Of a DNA stretch of 64,000 bases, positions 1 through 12,681 are shown piece by piece. The stretch spans positions 51,933,292 through 51,997,291 of the forward strand of contig NC_073311.1 of the NCBI RefSeq assembly GCF_027595985.1, read 5' to 3'. The DNA comes from Sorex araneus. Lineage: Eukaryota > Chordata > Mammalia > Eulipotyphla > Soricidae. The position numbers and the translations under genes were made by a program. Numbering within the stretch: the stretch's first letter is position 1; each line of letters begins with the position of its first letter. The notes below the pieces were generated by a model. It was not told where the DNA came from. It made no database searches and saw only the letters and a list, made by a program, of their open reading frames with translations.

Positions 1-175
1 ATGAAGAAGTATAAATCACACAAGGTTGTATCATTCTGATTAAAGGACCATATCCAAATTTTGAATAATGAATATTTCTATATCATATTTTAATATCCAT
101 TTAATATTAATAATATTCAAACATTAATAATCAATGCTATTCCTATCTTTATAAATATGATTTTTAACTTGTTGC

Positions 176-355
176 TTTTTTTTTTTTTTTTTGCTTTTTG
201 GGTCACACCTGGCCATGTGAAGGGGTTATTCCTGGCTCTGCACTCAGGAATTACTCCTGGCAGTGCTCAGGGGACCATATGGGATGCTGGGAATCAATCC
301 GGGTTGGCCACGTGCAAGGCAAACGCCCTACCTGCTGTGCTATCGCTCCAGCCCC
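176..355 (-). mobile_element. Shrew-type tRNA-derived SINE, short-tail form
   Basis: Poly-T start, tail sequence GGGTCACACCTGG and head ending CTATCGCTCCAGCCCC. Flanked by the 11-bp duplication TAACTTGTTGC at 165-175 and 356-366. The rest of 1-1528 is AT-rich with nothing else recognised. Confidence 0.9.
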
Positions 356-1528
356 TAACTTGTTGCATTTTAACACAGGATGCTCAAGTAAAATTTAAAG
401 TCAGAATGTAAGCAAAATTAAAATATACTACAATACAAGCAGAAAATAGATACTAGGAAAGTTTTAAAATCAAGATATGTTTAATACCAAAATATACTCC
501 TGAAGTCTTTATCCTGAACTTTACTGAGATATTTGAGAAAAGAATAAGATTACAATTTCTTTTCAGTCACTCATTCTTGCCTTTCAAACACTCATGGCTA
601 TCAACATTTTTAAAATTAGTTGCAAAACTGTCTCATCTCTTACCATTCATGGAAAGATGGAAAATTAATGACAACTGACTATATATAAGTTTCCTGTATG
701 GTTTCAACCAAATTTATTTCAATACACATTGGTTTCTATGAGGTTATAACCTCAGGAGAAAGAGTTTGAATGTCTAATTTTATTTATACATGATATCTAT
801 TTCTAAGCACCATAAATAACAAGTTTTGTTCGTGTGAGTCAAAGAAATACAAAAAGATACACTTCATGAATAGCTTGCTTTCAGCTTGCTTTCTGCTGAA
901 AAATATCTAGGGTGGGGGTTGTAATAAATAGACTTAGTCAACTAGTTTGTATCTGAAAATATACAGATTTTATATGCTTCCTTGACTTCAAATGAGATTT
1001 CTTATAGGTTGTCACATAAAGCTATCTTTTATTATCTGAATTTCTGTTATTTTTTATTTATTGACCTTATTCTTCTGGTGGCCTAGTGTTTTAGTTTTCA
1101 TACACCTTAATTTTTCTTCAATCCATATTTGTTTCTCATGAGAAATTTTATTATAAATGGCTTAATTATTATTAACTTATTTATAACAGTGAATTTTCCT
1201 AATTTATTTCCCGAATCACAGAATATTACCTCTACTAACCAGATGCTATGATAAGGCATGCTGTCTATATCTGAATTAAATAAGGGCAATTTTAATTTTT
1301 ATAAATGCACTAGAGATATATCCAATTATGGATCCACATTTCCTCTGTGGTTTTAACCAAAGTAAGTGGGTGTCATACGGCTGTATACAGCTGCCCCACC
1401 GGAGGCTACACTTGAACTTCTGATTAACTGTAGAGAATCGTGGCGGAAGTATATCTTCATTCACCTACCAGTAACTTTGAGGGCTCTCATCACCACTGGG
1501 ACAAAGAGAACATCCAGAAAACTCCATA

Positions 1529-4500
1529 ATGTCAAATGCTTCAGACTCTGAACAGCCGCCAGGTATTTATTTTTTATTTCAAGTCCTCTTTGCTACGTTT
1601 ATAAGCATGGAACTTTTTTTTTTCAGTGCTGATTATGATTCCCACTGGAGTATAGATGTCTTATCCTTCCTAGCTATGCCTGAACGAATGCTTTTGAATG
1701 TAATCAGGAAGTAATTAACTATTTCTTGGCTGGATCCAATCTATCTGGATTCTTTGGGAGACCTAGAAAAAGTGTGGGGTAGAAATGTGATTGGAATGGC
1801 TTTAATTTAATGATTGTATTTGTATCTAGCATCTTATTGGAATGCTATCTTTTCAATTCCAATCTCACTTACTTTATAAGGCTATAAACTAATTATGTTT
1901 CCTATGCTTGAAGAAATCACAGAAGAAACAGAGACAATCCTTGTCGTGGAGCCAGAAGCATCGCTAGCCCTTCCTCCTCCTCCTCCTGATTCTCTTCAGG
2001 AGGATGAATGGGACCAAACTACTGAGCACCCCAACACGAAAGGTAAAGTCTATATCACAGCCCCATTTTATTTTATTTATTTTTTGTTTTGCTTTTTTTT
2101 TTGGGTCACACCCAGCGATGCTCAGGGGTTACTCCTGGCTCTGCACTCAGGAATTACTCCTGGCGGTGCTGGGGGACCATATGGGATGCCGGGGATCGAA
2201 CCCGGGTCGGCCGCGTGCAAGGCAAACGCCCTACCCGCTGTGCTATCGCTCTACAGCCCCATTTTAATTCATATCTCTTCTCCCTGTGTTACCCTACTCC
2301 CATGCCCGAACCCTGAAGTTCTAGCCTAGTGCTACTATTTGGGTAGTTTCAAACTTACATACTGTATAGAGGTTTTTTCCAAAATTCAAAATATGTAGAG
2401 TGAAAATTAAACACTTTCTCATTGAGATGCTTTGAAAATTTAATATCTTAAGAATCAAATTTAATGACAAGGTCATAGAAAGTGTTTGCATGTTTTTTAT
2501 GTACAACTGAGAAATCAATTTGCAAAACATGCAAAATTAATCTTCACATGATTGTCATTGTTTGATTATAGTTGTAATTGACATCATTTAGTGGGGTGGG
2601 ACTTCTCAGTTTCAGAGTACTGACATTTTGGAATAGGTAACTCTTTATTGTTTGGGTATTGTTCAGTGACTATAGAATATTCAGAATCATTTTTGTATCC
2701 TACTAACTGTATGCCAGTAAAACATACCCCTCAGCTCTGATAGCAAGATATTTGTAGGTGACCCCAGTAGGGAACAAAATTGCCTCTTGTTGATAATCCC
2801 AAATTCTACCATTAAAAAGTCAAATCAATCATTTAGATCTTATGGCCATTAAAAAATTCTTTGATAGCAGTTTTTCATCTCGTTTTAAAACCACAATTCT
2901 TCTGAGACATAAAAAATCCCTTTCTTAGACTTCAGTTTGTACATTTATTTTAGTGGGAAATAATATTATCACTAGACACTAAGTATGGAGATAGAGCATA
3001 TTATGTTTGTGATAGTTAACAAATTATTGATGTTACTTGATCTAAAACCAGTTTAAAATAGGTTAAATATTCCCTATGATTTACTGTAATTCCGGTTATT
3101 TTTTTTAATTGGTTTTTTTGTTTGTTTGTTTTTGAGCCATGCCCAGATTGGCTCAGAGATTACTCCTGGCTCTATGTTTGGGATCACTCCTGGTAGTGCT
3201 CAGTGAACCATATATAATGCCAGGGATTGAACCTGGGTCAGCCACATGTGAGGCAAGGACCTTAACCCCTGCACCATTTCTCTGGGCCCTACTGTGATTC
3301 TTTATGAGTGGTATATACTATTAGTTATCAAATTTAATTACTCTATTTTAATTATGGAATATATTCATCATTTTTAATTGTTGTTTGGAGATACATTTTG
3401 CAATATTTGGATGCTGAACTCCTAGTTCAGTGCTCAGGGGCTCCTAGCAGTTCTGAGGAGACCATGTCATTCCAGGGAATGAACCTGGGTATCCTGGATT
3501 AAAAGCATGCTCTTAGGCATTTGAGCTCTCTCTATGGCCCAATTACATATATTTGAAATAATTAAACATATGCTCCACCTGATCATATTAGCAAGAATAA
3601 TTTAATCTGAACAGAAAGTGTAAGGTGAATATTGAAGTATATTTTATAATACCTACAAATACAGAGATTATCTCTAAGACCACCACTTGATTTTGAAGAT
3701 TCAACGGTAGTTCACAGGATTCTGTGTATCATTGTACCTAAAACTAAGATTTGGGATAATGAAAGAATGACAAGCATAATCAAAGAAGGAAAATGCTCAA
3801 GGGTTGGAGCATAGGCAACCCTGACTCCAGAGTTCAAATCTCATCTTCGTATAGAGTTCCACCGTTCTGCCAGTTCCACTCAGCCATAGGTTGGGATCTC
3901 ACAAATCATATTAGCTTCCAGCAGGGACAGCTGCTGGAGAATCAATGTTCTAAGGCCTTATTGGTGACTGACCATATAGGCTATCTGAATGGCATGTGAA
4001 AAATCCAGATCTCTAGAAAAATAGCAGTTGTTCAACACAAACTACATTGTATGCAGAGTTTCAACAGAGCAAGCCAAGCATTCCAATGAACCTATGGACA
4101 ATGGCACAAACAAGCCAGGTTTCAGAGAATAGCCACTACTGCTGTGTTAACTATTTTTTGCACATCCTTGTCAGTGGACTTTTTCTCATTTAGCTAATAG
4201 CTTACCGAAATCCACACACTGGACGCTGTTTTTTTAGAAAGTTTAGGACATCTTAAGATCAGTAAATGGGAAATAATGGCATGAATCTTTCCATGACAGG
4301 AGCCCACATTATTTCTGACTACCATTAATTCTGTTTCTTAGTGCCCCCTCTTCCCATCTGTTTATATGGAACAATTCCTGTGGTCCTGGGAATCTTCAGT
4401 GTGCTGATCTTGATGAGTGGATTCTTTGCTTTTCAGTGTAAGTCTGATTAGTTGTGGGGTGAGAAATAATAGACATTAAGTTATCATATTTCTTTAAGAC

Positions 4501-7500
4501 ATTTCAGATAATACTCCTTAGTAAATGTTTTGTTACCATACTTAACAGGGAACAGGGGGGAAATAATGTGAAAGTATCACAGCATTGTGCTGTGTGGATG
4601 AAATAGATCCTGTGAGTTTTCAATAATATCACAGTTTTTCCCAGGGGAAGCTATATGATTACAATCTTTGCAGAAGATGTAGACAGTAATGGTTGATTAA
4701 GGTTATTATTGTAAAAATTGTGACTTACTAAGAAATTTAACTCAATGGATTATTTGCTATCTTTGAAAGTAGAACTTAATTTCTTTTATGATTTGTTCAT
4801 ATCATATATGTCTCCAGCAGCACAAAGTAGATGAACAGAATATTTTAATTGTCACTAAAGTTATTTTCAGCAGATGGTTTAAATATTGCGTTTCTCACTG
4901 ATGATGGTTTTAAATGCAAAATTTTATCATATTGAGTAATAACTAAAATTAAATGCATTAGATTAGTCATGCGTCAAAATTTTATTTGGTATATATTTTA
5001 TAATTTCCCTTATTGAATTGAATGATTATAAAGTTCTATTCATATGGCACATCAAATGCGATAAGAAATTAAAATATCTTAGATTTAGGCACAGGCTTTG
5101 GAAATAATAGTGAATAAATGAAAACAGTCAAATATCTTGTTATAGTTTTTGAAAACATTTACAAGTGAAACTTACAAAGGAAACATGACAGTAGACCTTA
5201 TAATTTAATATAATATTCCATTATTGAGTTTGCTTTTAATGTTTATTTTTCAATTCTTATTCTTAGACTTTCAAAGTGTTCAGGAATCTGAGAACAAGAT
5301 GAAGAACCTTAATCAATGGATGGAATTTTTCCAAAACAATGTAGTACAATCTCATGACTTCCAAAAAGCTTTTAATGAAAATAAAGGTAATACTGAACTG
5401 GAATAAAGTATTTTGCAGAATGCTAAATTATTTTTCTTGTAGCAGCTCTAAAACAGTTATGTAGTGCGTTAGGCGACTCTTTAAATAGCATCAGAGCAGT
5501 TTTTTCTGTTGGTTTGTTTGTTTTATTCCCCCTATTCTCGAAGGACAGATCTTTTATTTGTTTGTATGTTTGTTTAGATGGGCTGCACCTGGTGGTGTTC
5601 AGGGCTTACTCCGACTCTGTGCTCGGGGGACAGTCCTGGCTAAATTCAAACCCATGTAAGCCACGTGCAAGGCAAGTGTCCTATCTGTTGCACTCTTGCT
5701 CCGGCCCTTTGCATGGCAGTTTTGATAGATTCTTCCCTCTTTTGTTCTCATAGCACCTTCTGAAATGGAGGGGAATTCCACAATTAGTAAGCCGGGACTT
5801 CTAGACTAATTAATTTACTTTATCCACTTTCCTTCAACTGTCAGATGTCAGAAACTTTCTGATACTGTCAGCCACAGTGACACTAAGAAGGTCTGAGCCC
5901 TACCCTTGGGGGTTTAGAGAAAACAAATAAAAAGAAGCTAAGGTGTTAAATTATGCAGTAGGGATGTGTGCCAGCTCCATTCCTCTCCTCTCAGCTGGTC
6001 CCCCACTGCCTTAGCAAAGGACTTTTAGAAAAGTTGGATTATAGTTTGGTTCACATGTTGCAACAGTGTTAATTATTATTATTATTTTTTTTTGCTTTTT
6101 GGGTCACACCTGGCAATGCACAGGGGTTACTCCTGGCTCATGCACTCAGGAATCACTGCTGGCAGTGCTCAGGGGACCATATGGGATGCTGGGAATTGAA
6201 CCTGGGTAGGCTGCGTGCAAGGCAAACGCCCTACCCACTGTGCTATCGCTCCAGCCCCCAACAGTGTTAATTCTTATGGTTTTGAGTGTACAGTTAGCTT
6301 ACCTCACTCCAGCAGATTGCCCAAGAACTTTTAACAATGTCCTCTTGTTATATCCACTTCACCACCCCCGCCAGCCATTCCCACCCAGAGTTGGCGTTCT
6401 TAGCTCTATAATCTACAGTCAACTATTTATCATCATTTGAAGTAATTTGCTACTTTTATACCAGAGATGTGTGAGATCATGTGGTATTGGTCCTTCTCTC
6501 TCTGACTTTATTCTCTAGTGCTATCCAAATTTCAGAAAACTGCAGTATACACACACACACATATAGCACAACTTTTTTTTATTTTACTGAATCACCATGA
6601 GATAGTTACAAGCTTTCATGTTTGGGTTATAATCTCACAATGATCAAACACCCATCCCTCCACCAGTGCACATTCCCCACCACCAATATCCCGGGTATAC
6701 CCCCCCTTTCCCACCTTCCCCCTGCCTCCATGGCAGACAATATTCCTCATACTCTCTCTCTACTTTGGGGCATTATGGCTTGCAACACAGACAATGAGAG
6801 GTCATCATGTTTGGTCCATTATCTACTTTCGACACACATCTCCCATCCTGACTGACTCCTTCAGCCATCTTTTTCTTAGTGATCCCTTCTTTATTTCATC
6901 TGCCTTCTCCCCTCCATTCATGAAGCAGGCTTCTAGCTATCGGGCAATCCTCCTAGCCCTTGTGTCTATTGTCCTTGGGTGTCAGCCTCATGTGATGTAA
7001 TTCTATACTCCACAAATGAATGCAGTCCTTCTATGTCTGTCCCTCTCTTTCTGACTCATTTCACTTAGCATGATACTCTCCACGTCTATCCATTTATAAA
7101 CAAATTTCATGACTTCATCTTTCCTAACAGCTGCATAGTATTCCATTGAAAACACAACTTCTTTGTCCATCATTGGACATTTATGGACAGTTTTTGACTT
7201 CCCCCCATATCTTGGTTATTACACTAAGTGCAAAAATGAACATTTGTGTGCATTGTGTCATTTGCAATTCATGGTTTAGCATTTTGGGGGTGGATGTCAA
7301 GTAATAGAATCTGGTTATATAGGAGTTCTATTGTTAGCTTCTTGAAAAATACCCATACTGTTTTTCATTGGTAGAAAATATTTCTACCAACAGTGAATAT
7401 TAGCTCCTAAACCATCAAATGTTTCAGCCAGTGAAGAATTTAACAAAGTAGAGAGGGATGTGAAATAAAGATTATTTTTGTATTTTGTTACTTCATGAGT

Positions 7501-9786
7501 ATCATCTTATGTAACTTTTAAAAACTACATTGCAATGTATGGTTTCTCCTTCTAATTTACCTGTTATCCCATATAGAAATTCTGAAGTTGCTTGGAAACC
7601 AGAACGAGTACCTCATTGAATCTTCACATGAATCAAAAATGCAGCAAGGTAATTGGGAAATGAGAAAATTCTAAATAGGTAGTTGTTGATAAAAACCAGC
7701 CTCATCCTCTTCTACAGATGGTGAAGTCTTGGCATGATCAGACCTTGCTGTGAATTTTTAAAGATTGAGCTACATACACTTTCTTTGCAGAAGCCGGTTG
7801 CAACCCTTCTCAGCGTCCCTGGGTACTACACAGAGGTTTCTGCTACTTCAAAACCCAGGAAACGGTTCCTTGGTTAAACTGTTCGGATCTTTGTGTCTCG
7901 TTGAATGCTGAATTTTTAAGAACAGAAAGAAGCAAATTAACGGTGAGATTGTATTTCTTCTTTATTTCTTCTGGGATATAGACAGAGAGTAGATTCCAAC
8001 CAAAGGAAAGGCTCTTGAGCTGACTAAAACCAGAGGAGAGACCATTCTCACTTAATCTTATTATTGTTAGTTTTGTATTTACTTACTTATTTTCAGTTTT
8101 TATTGAGGCAGCATTGGTTTATTTGACTTCTGATGTTTTAGGGTTGCAATTTTACACCTCTTTAAAGTAAAACTTATCCCACCAGTCTCACTACTCAAAC
8201 ACTAACATCACTCTACCACCGTCCATCTTTGATTTATTTAGAGAGATATTGTAGGGGTGAAGCAGTTGTTTTGTCTATGGCCTGTTTTAAATCCCTACAA
8301 GACCAGGAGAGGGCGGGGAGGAGAGAGATTTTTGTATTAATGGTTTTGTGTAATTTTGTTCCCGTCAGATAATCATGAATCTACTTGCAGTGAACCACAC
8401 TTGGCTTGGCCTGTCTTACAGGAAAGAAATCGGGGAGTGGAAGTGGAACAATGGCTCCCTGCCCTCTCCGAGCCTGTAAGTTTCTAGTAGAGAGTCAAAT
8501 CCTTAGTTTTTGACTCAAAAGTCTCTGTTTAAAGGATTAGAACAAATTGGGGTGGAGGTATGGGGAGAAAAGGGATCTGGGAATATTGGTGGAGGGAAAT
8601 TGATACTGGTGGAGGGATTAGTAATGAAATATTGCATGCCAAAAATTCAACTATGAATAACTTTGTAACTCACAGTGCTTTAATAAAATAAAATTTTGGA
8701 AAAAAATGAAAAATCCCTTACTTAAAATTATGAACCCTAAAATATATTTTCACAACTACATACAATAATACTAGAGTTCAGGAGAATATTTAGGTATGTT
8801 TCACGGTCACTGTATCACTGCCATCCCATTGTTTGTTGGTTTACTTAATCGGGCACCAGTTAAATCTCTGTTCTTCCCAGCCCTGAGATTTTAGCAGACT
8901 CTCCTTACTTGTCTTTCCCAACGATTGGAGGCTCTTTCAGGGTAAGGGAATGAGACCTATCATTCTTGTTTTTGGCATATCAAATATGCCATAGGTAGCT
9001 TGCCAGGCTCTGCCCCTGCAGACAGGATACTCTCAATAGCTTGCCGGGGTCTCCGAGGTATGTTTACACACCTAAATAATATGAAATATTAAGTGGCATA
9101 TTAAAAGGCCAAATTATTTAAATTCCATATTTTTGGTAAATGACATAAAATCAGAGAGCAAAGAGTTATTTAAGCAGTTCTCTGACAATTGGCTACTTAA
9201 TTGAAATACATACAAAGATTTATATATATATAGAATATCTCTATATGCAACATTTTAATTTTTTTGTTCAATGTGAAAAATTTATAGGCAAAATATTTAT
9301 ATGCCATGTCGCTATGCATGCAGAGTCAAATGTCTTATATCATTCCAACCAGGCTTACACATAATAACCCGAGTCCTTTCTTTTCTCCTGCTATTTTTCA
9401 GAGATTTAAGTCAGGCCGTTGGCTTCCCCTCAAAACAGATGAACTCTGTTTTTCTTTTTCTGTGTCATTTGCCACAGTCTATATAGTTAATAGTGTTTCC
9501 TATTTCAATTTCTCTATTCCTTCTATAAATATATGGATTCCTTGGAAAAGTTTCTTTATTCACAAGTTTTTATCCACCGCATGTGGACAAAGCATAAAAT
9601 AGGTTTTTAGTAATGGTTAAATTCCAGTAAAATGACTGTTTGTGACTTGTGTTTTCTAATCTTCTCAGGCATTTACCAGAGCCAAAAGCAGAATTTGAGA
9701 ACTGTGTATACGCATTTGAGGACAAAATTGATACTGATGACTGCATCAAGTCTCATTCTTGTGTATGTGAGATGAAACTCAGATAA
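1529..9786 (+). CDS. KLR/CLEC type II C-type-lectin-like receptor, intact, 8 exons (KLRE1-like?)
   Basis: Predicted NK-complex type II membrane receptor. Exons by splice sites and phase: 1529-1562, 1914-2042, 4342-4437, 5267-5386, 7577-7648, 7791-7942, 8369-8475, 9669-9786. They total 828 nt, about 275 aa, with no frame break. In order: an acidic tail with a five-proline run; a membrane segment (exon 3, from YGTIPVVLGIF to GFFAFQ); a stalk on two exons; and a lectin-like domain on the last three exons, with GFCYF, TWLGLSY, WKWNNGS, ENCVY and a final CVCEMKLR. The calcium-binding residues of true lectins are not evident. The tail has no tyrosine, so no ITIM or hemITAM, and the membrane segment has no charge. 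Of the NKC families, KLRE1 is the one I know with both features, but rodent KLRE1 is shorter. KLRH, KLRI or a KLRA relative remain possible. Exon 1 is the weakest call. The exon 2 acceptor could be nine bases later (1923), also in frame. The 5' UTR was not located. Confidence 0.8.
2071..2252 (-). mobile_element. SINE, short-tail form, 29 bases past the exon 2 donor
   Basis: Near-consensus copy with an exact target duplication ACAGCCCCATTTTA at 2057-2070 and 2253-2266. It lies in intron 2 of the upstream receptor gene. Confidence 0.92.
3104..3290 (-). mobile_element. Old SINE copy in intron 2
   Basis: Diverged short-tail SINE, recognisable by GATTACTCCTGGCTCT and GATTGAACCTGGGTCAG. Confidence 0.75.
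3400..3542 (-). mobile_element. Old SINE fragment in intron 2
   Basis: Contains CAGTGCTCAGGGGCTCC and a degenerate head ending TCTATGGCCC. Confidence 0.55.
5535..5707 (-). mobile_element. Old SINE copy in intron 4
   Basis: Diverged short-tail SINE ending GCTCCGGCCC. It lies between the two stalk exons of the upstream gene. Confidence 0.65.
6082..6259 (-). mobile_element. Young SINE, short-tail form, intron 4
   Basis: Near-consensus copy with poly-T start and head ending TGCTATCGCTCCAGCCCCC. Flanking CAACAGTGTTAATT is repeated on both sides as a target duplication. Confidence 0.9.
6571..7440 (-). mobile_element. LINE-1 3' end (end of ORF2 plus 3' UTR), antisense
   Basis: Reading the minus strand it ends TGATTCAGTAAAAT. 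On the plus strand, GCTGCATAGTATTCCATT near 7130 and the following half-kilobase match the L1 ORF2 3' end I know from human L1. This copy shows that the CACCCATCC...CACCAGTGC module seen elsewhere in the window is the local L1 3' UTR. Confidence 0.85.
8545..8705 (+). mobile_element. Retroposon 3' end with A-rich tail, intron 7
   Basis: TGGTGGAGGGA motifs, then AACTTTGTAACTCACAG, and an end at TTTAATAAAATAAAA. A related copy lies at 33700. The parent family was not identified. Confidence 0.5.
8802..9055 (-). mobile_element. SINE, long-tail form, head truncated, intron 7
   Basis: Long-tail signature GTATCACTGCCATCCC and TTGTTTTTGGCATATC. Flanked by AGGTATGTTT at 8792-8801 and 9056-9065. Confidence 0.85.
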
Positions 9787-10140
9787 GATCTTATATATGA
9801 CACACTCTCAGAAGGTGACAATGATATGACAGGAGGAGGCAGAATAACAGAAGAAATATCAGGAATGTCCAGAGAACTGAAGGTTAGGGTACCTTTGACT
9901 TTGTAAAAATCATATAACTGTGCTAACAAAAGTATAATTTACCAGAAGCATTTACGTTCTTTGGACTTCTATTATATTTCAATACTTTTTTCAGAATTAT
10001 GATCCTATGGAAAATAATTCATGGCTGGATTATGTGACAAACAAGAGCCTTTATAACATACAATTGCATACACAGCAAGAGTTACAGGAATCTTTGTTTC
10101 TATATGCTGGTGGGATTTTGCAAGACTGTAGTCAATGATT

Positions 10141-10146
10141 ATTAAA
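10141..10146 (+). other. ATTAAA polyadenylation signal of the upstream receptor gene
   Basis: ATTAAA lies about 355 bases after the stop codon at 9786 and is the first plausible signal there. It gives a 3' UTR of roughly 370 bases. A SINE follows shortly downstream. Confidence 0.5.
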
Positions 10147-10290
10147 GCTTTTCTTTTGCTGATCTTCAAGTCTCTGAGCCTATGTGTTTTGTATAGGTGG
10201 GATATTTCTCATATGGCACATATAAAGCAAGAACTCTACCTGTAAGCTACATGTACCATCAGAAATTTAGTATGATTAAATTGGTGTTGT

Positions 10291-10462
10291 CGGGGGCTGG
10301 AGCGATAGCAAAGCAGGTAGGGAGTTTGCCTTGCACGCGGTCCGACCAGAGTTCAATTCCCAGCATCCCATATTTTCCCCCGAGCACCGCCAGGAGTAAC
10401 TCCTGAGTGCAGACCCAGGAGTAACCCTTGAGCATCGCTAGGTGTGACCCAAAAAGAAAAAA
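10291..10462 (+). mobile_element. SINE, short-tail form, full length
   Basis: Starts GGGGCTGGAGCGATAGCA and ends in an A-rich tail. Exact 13-bp duplication AAATTGGTGTTGT at 10278-10290 and 10463-10475. Confidence 0.93.
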
Positions 10463-10644
10463 AAATTGGTGTTGTAGAAAAATCTCTATTACTGTGACTG
10501 AGAGAAGGAGTATCTAGGATTGATGTTGGAGACAGTGAGAAAAAAAAAAGAATGTGGTATAGAGATGAAAAAAAGAGCTGTTAGTTTCATGGCAGAAGAA
10601 AACAACTAAATTGATTGGATTCAAGTTATATTTTATGTAATTAT

Positions 10645-10820
10645 TTATTGGTTTGGGGGCCACATTTGTGAGGCTCAGGATTTTCTTTTCACCCAGAGAT
10701 GTTCAGGATTTGCTTCTGGTTCTTTTCTCAGGAATCACTCCTAGCAATGCTCAGGGGACCATTCAAGATGCCAGTAGTTGAACCCCAGTTGGCTGTGTTC
10801 ACTGTACTATCTCTCAAACC
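10645..10820 (-). mobile_element. Old SINE copy
   Basis: Diverged short-tail SINE with GGAATCACTCCTAGCAATGC and CAGGGGACC. Confidence 0.65.
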
Positions 10821-11236
10821 CTCAAGATATATTTTAGCTGGCCTAGATGCTGTCTATTGTCTAGCAAGAAATACTTAGAAGTCAGTAAATTTCTGAATAA
10901 AAGGAAAGAAAATAGATAAGTGTTTTTTTTAAATCCATTTGATTCAGGTATTTTGCTCAAGTGCAGTGATATTGTTGGACACAAGTTGGTTAATGGGTTC
11001 ATTCAAGTGTTACATGAGAGAGGGAAGTTTAAAAATGGTATATTTAAGATAGAAAAATTTGGTTTATTTGTGAATATTCAAATTGCATTCTGTGAAAACA
11101 GAACTCAATTATTTTTGTGAGAACAGAACGTTCAAACCCTTCTACTTTATAAAATCACAGCTTATTATCCATGTTTATAATCAACATAGAAATAATGGAA
11201 TGGAAAAAAATTTATAATGAAATCTATTGATCATTT

Positions 11237-12221
11237 ATTTATTTAAATTTATTTTATTGAATCACCATGTTGAAAGTTACAAAGTTCTCAGGCTTATGTC
11301 TCAGTTATACAATGCTCAAACACCCGTCCCTTCACCAGTGCCCATATTCCACCACCAATAAAGACAAAAACAAAACAAAACAAAAAAACCCAGTATACAT
11401 CCCACCCCTCACCCCCAACCCCCCCCCCCGTGACTGATAATTTTACTTCCTTTTCTCTTTACCTTGATTACATTCCATATTTCAACACAGAACTCACTAT
11501 TGTTGTTGGAGTTTCAACACAGACTCACTATTTTTGTTGGAATTAATCCCCTAAGAATACAGCTCTATTGACAAGGAAATATTTGATAATTAGTTTTCCA
11601 CTGATGAGAATAAAGAGATAAAAAGTCGGTTTACAATTTCTGTATTATAGTAATTAAGTCCAGGGAGATTTAAGTTGGAAATTGAATCATTTCCCTTCTT
11701 GGAGCAGCATGGAGCAAAAGCTTAGTTCACAGTCTGCATACATGGTTGCAAGCACTTGCTGGAACCCCAAGTCATAAAGCTGGCTCTGGCTCCTGCTCGT
11801 TCCGCATCCACGCAGCTGTGCAAAGGCATGGCCACCCGGGTCGAATCTCGGCTGGAGCCCGAGTTCCGGCCCCGGCCCGAGACTGCCCAGGTGTCCTGCT
11901 GTTTCAAGTTCAAAGCACATTTTTTTTTCCTCGCCACAAAGTTCATACCTGCTCAAAGGACCCACCAAATGTCAGACACCACGCCTCCTCCGGGAGGGGA
12001 GAGAGAGAGACCAAGGAAGAAGGATATTTCCTCCGTTAGCCGGCATGGGGCAAAAGCTTAGTTCACAGTCTGCATACATGGTTGCAAGCACTCGCTGGAA
12101 CCCCAAGTCATAAAGCTGGCTCTGGCTCCTGCTCGTTCCACATCCACTGGCTGTGCAAAGGCATGGCCACCCGGGTCGAATCTCGGCCGGACCCCAAGCT
12201 TCGGCCCCGGCCTTAGACTGC
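11237..12221 (-). mobile_element. Composite ORF-less L1-like retroposon A
   Basis: On the minus strand it ends in an L1-type 3' module (GGTGATTCAATAAAATAAA), preceded not by ORF2 but by GC-rich sequence. That body contains a tandem repeat of about 336 bases: GCAAAAGCTTAGTTCAC recurs at 11714 and 12050. Target duplication CTATTGATCATTT at 11224-11236 and 12222-12234 shows one insertion event. Part of the body (GAAGGATATTTC) is shared with composite elements B and C. Confidence 0.8.
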
Positions 12222-12281
12222 CTATTGATCATTTCAATTTGATTTTTACAAGCACAGAGAGTCTTTTAAATATGCCCTGTT

Positions 12282-12345
12282 AGTGCCAGAGTGATAGTAC
12301 ATGGGCAGGGCATTTGACTTCTATCCCCAGCATCCCATATGGTCA
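12282..12345 (+). mobile_element. SINE head fragment
   Basis: GTGCCAGAGTGATAGTAC and CCCAGCATCCCATATGG match the short-tail SINE. Confidence 0.6.
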
Positions 12346-12681
12346 TTTTAAAATGATGCCCTTAATATCTCAGCCTGAACATAATTTTGAAAGAAAGAGA
12401 TGGACATGAGAGGGAAGAATAGTTTAGGAAACGGGAGATTCCTTGGTAATGCAATCCTTTTGAGTCTTGCCACCATGTTAAACTATCCCAAAAATGTCTG
12501 TGGAAATGTAGATTAACATAGGCCAAGAAGTCTGGAGGACTTTTCTGAAGTATGGAAGGGTAGCATAACATTAAAAAATTTTTTTTCTCTTATACATTTA
12601 ATTTTTATTTAGCGTCATATTCTAGTCAGAATTATATTCAGCTTATGTACATATGTACATGTAAGCTTAATATATAGTTAT

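Noticed and set aside
1107-1289. Short minus-strand open frames of 60-62 codons in AT-rich DNA
   Set aside because: Length expected by chance, with no motif or splice context. The same holds for most other short frames in the window.
1895-2042. Start codon at 1895 as the true translation start of the upstream receptor
   Set aside because: Possible, but it gives a start inside the acceptor region of exon 2. The ATG at 1529 with donor at 1563 joins in exact phase and adds a short upstream exon. RNA evidence would decide.
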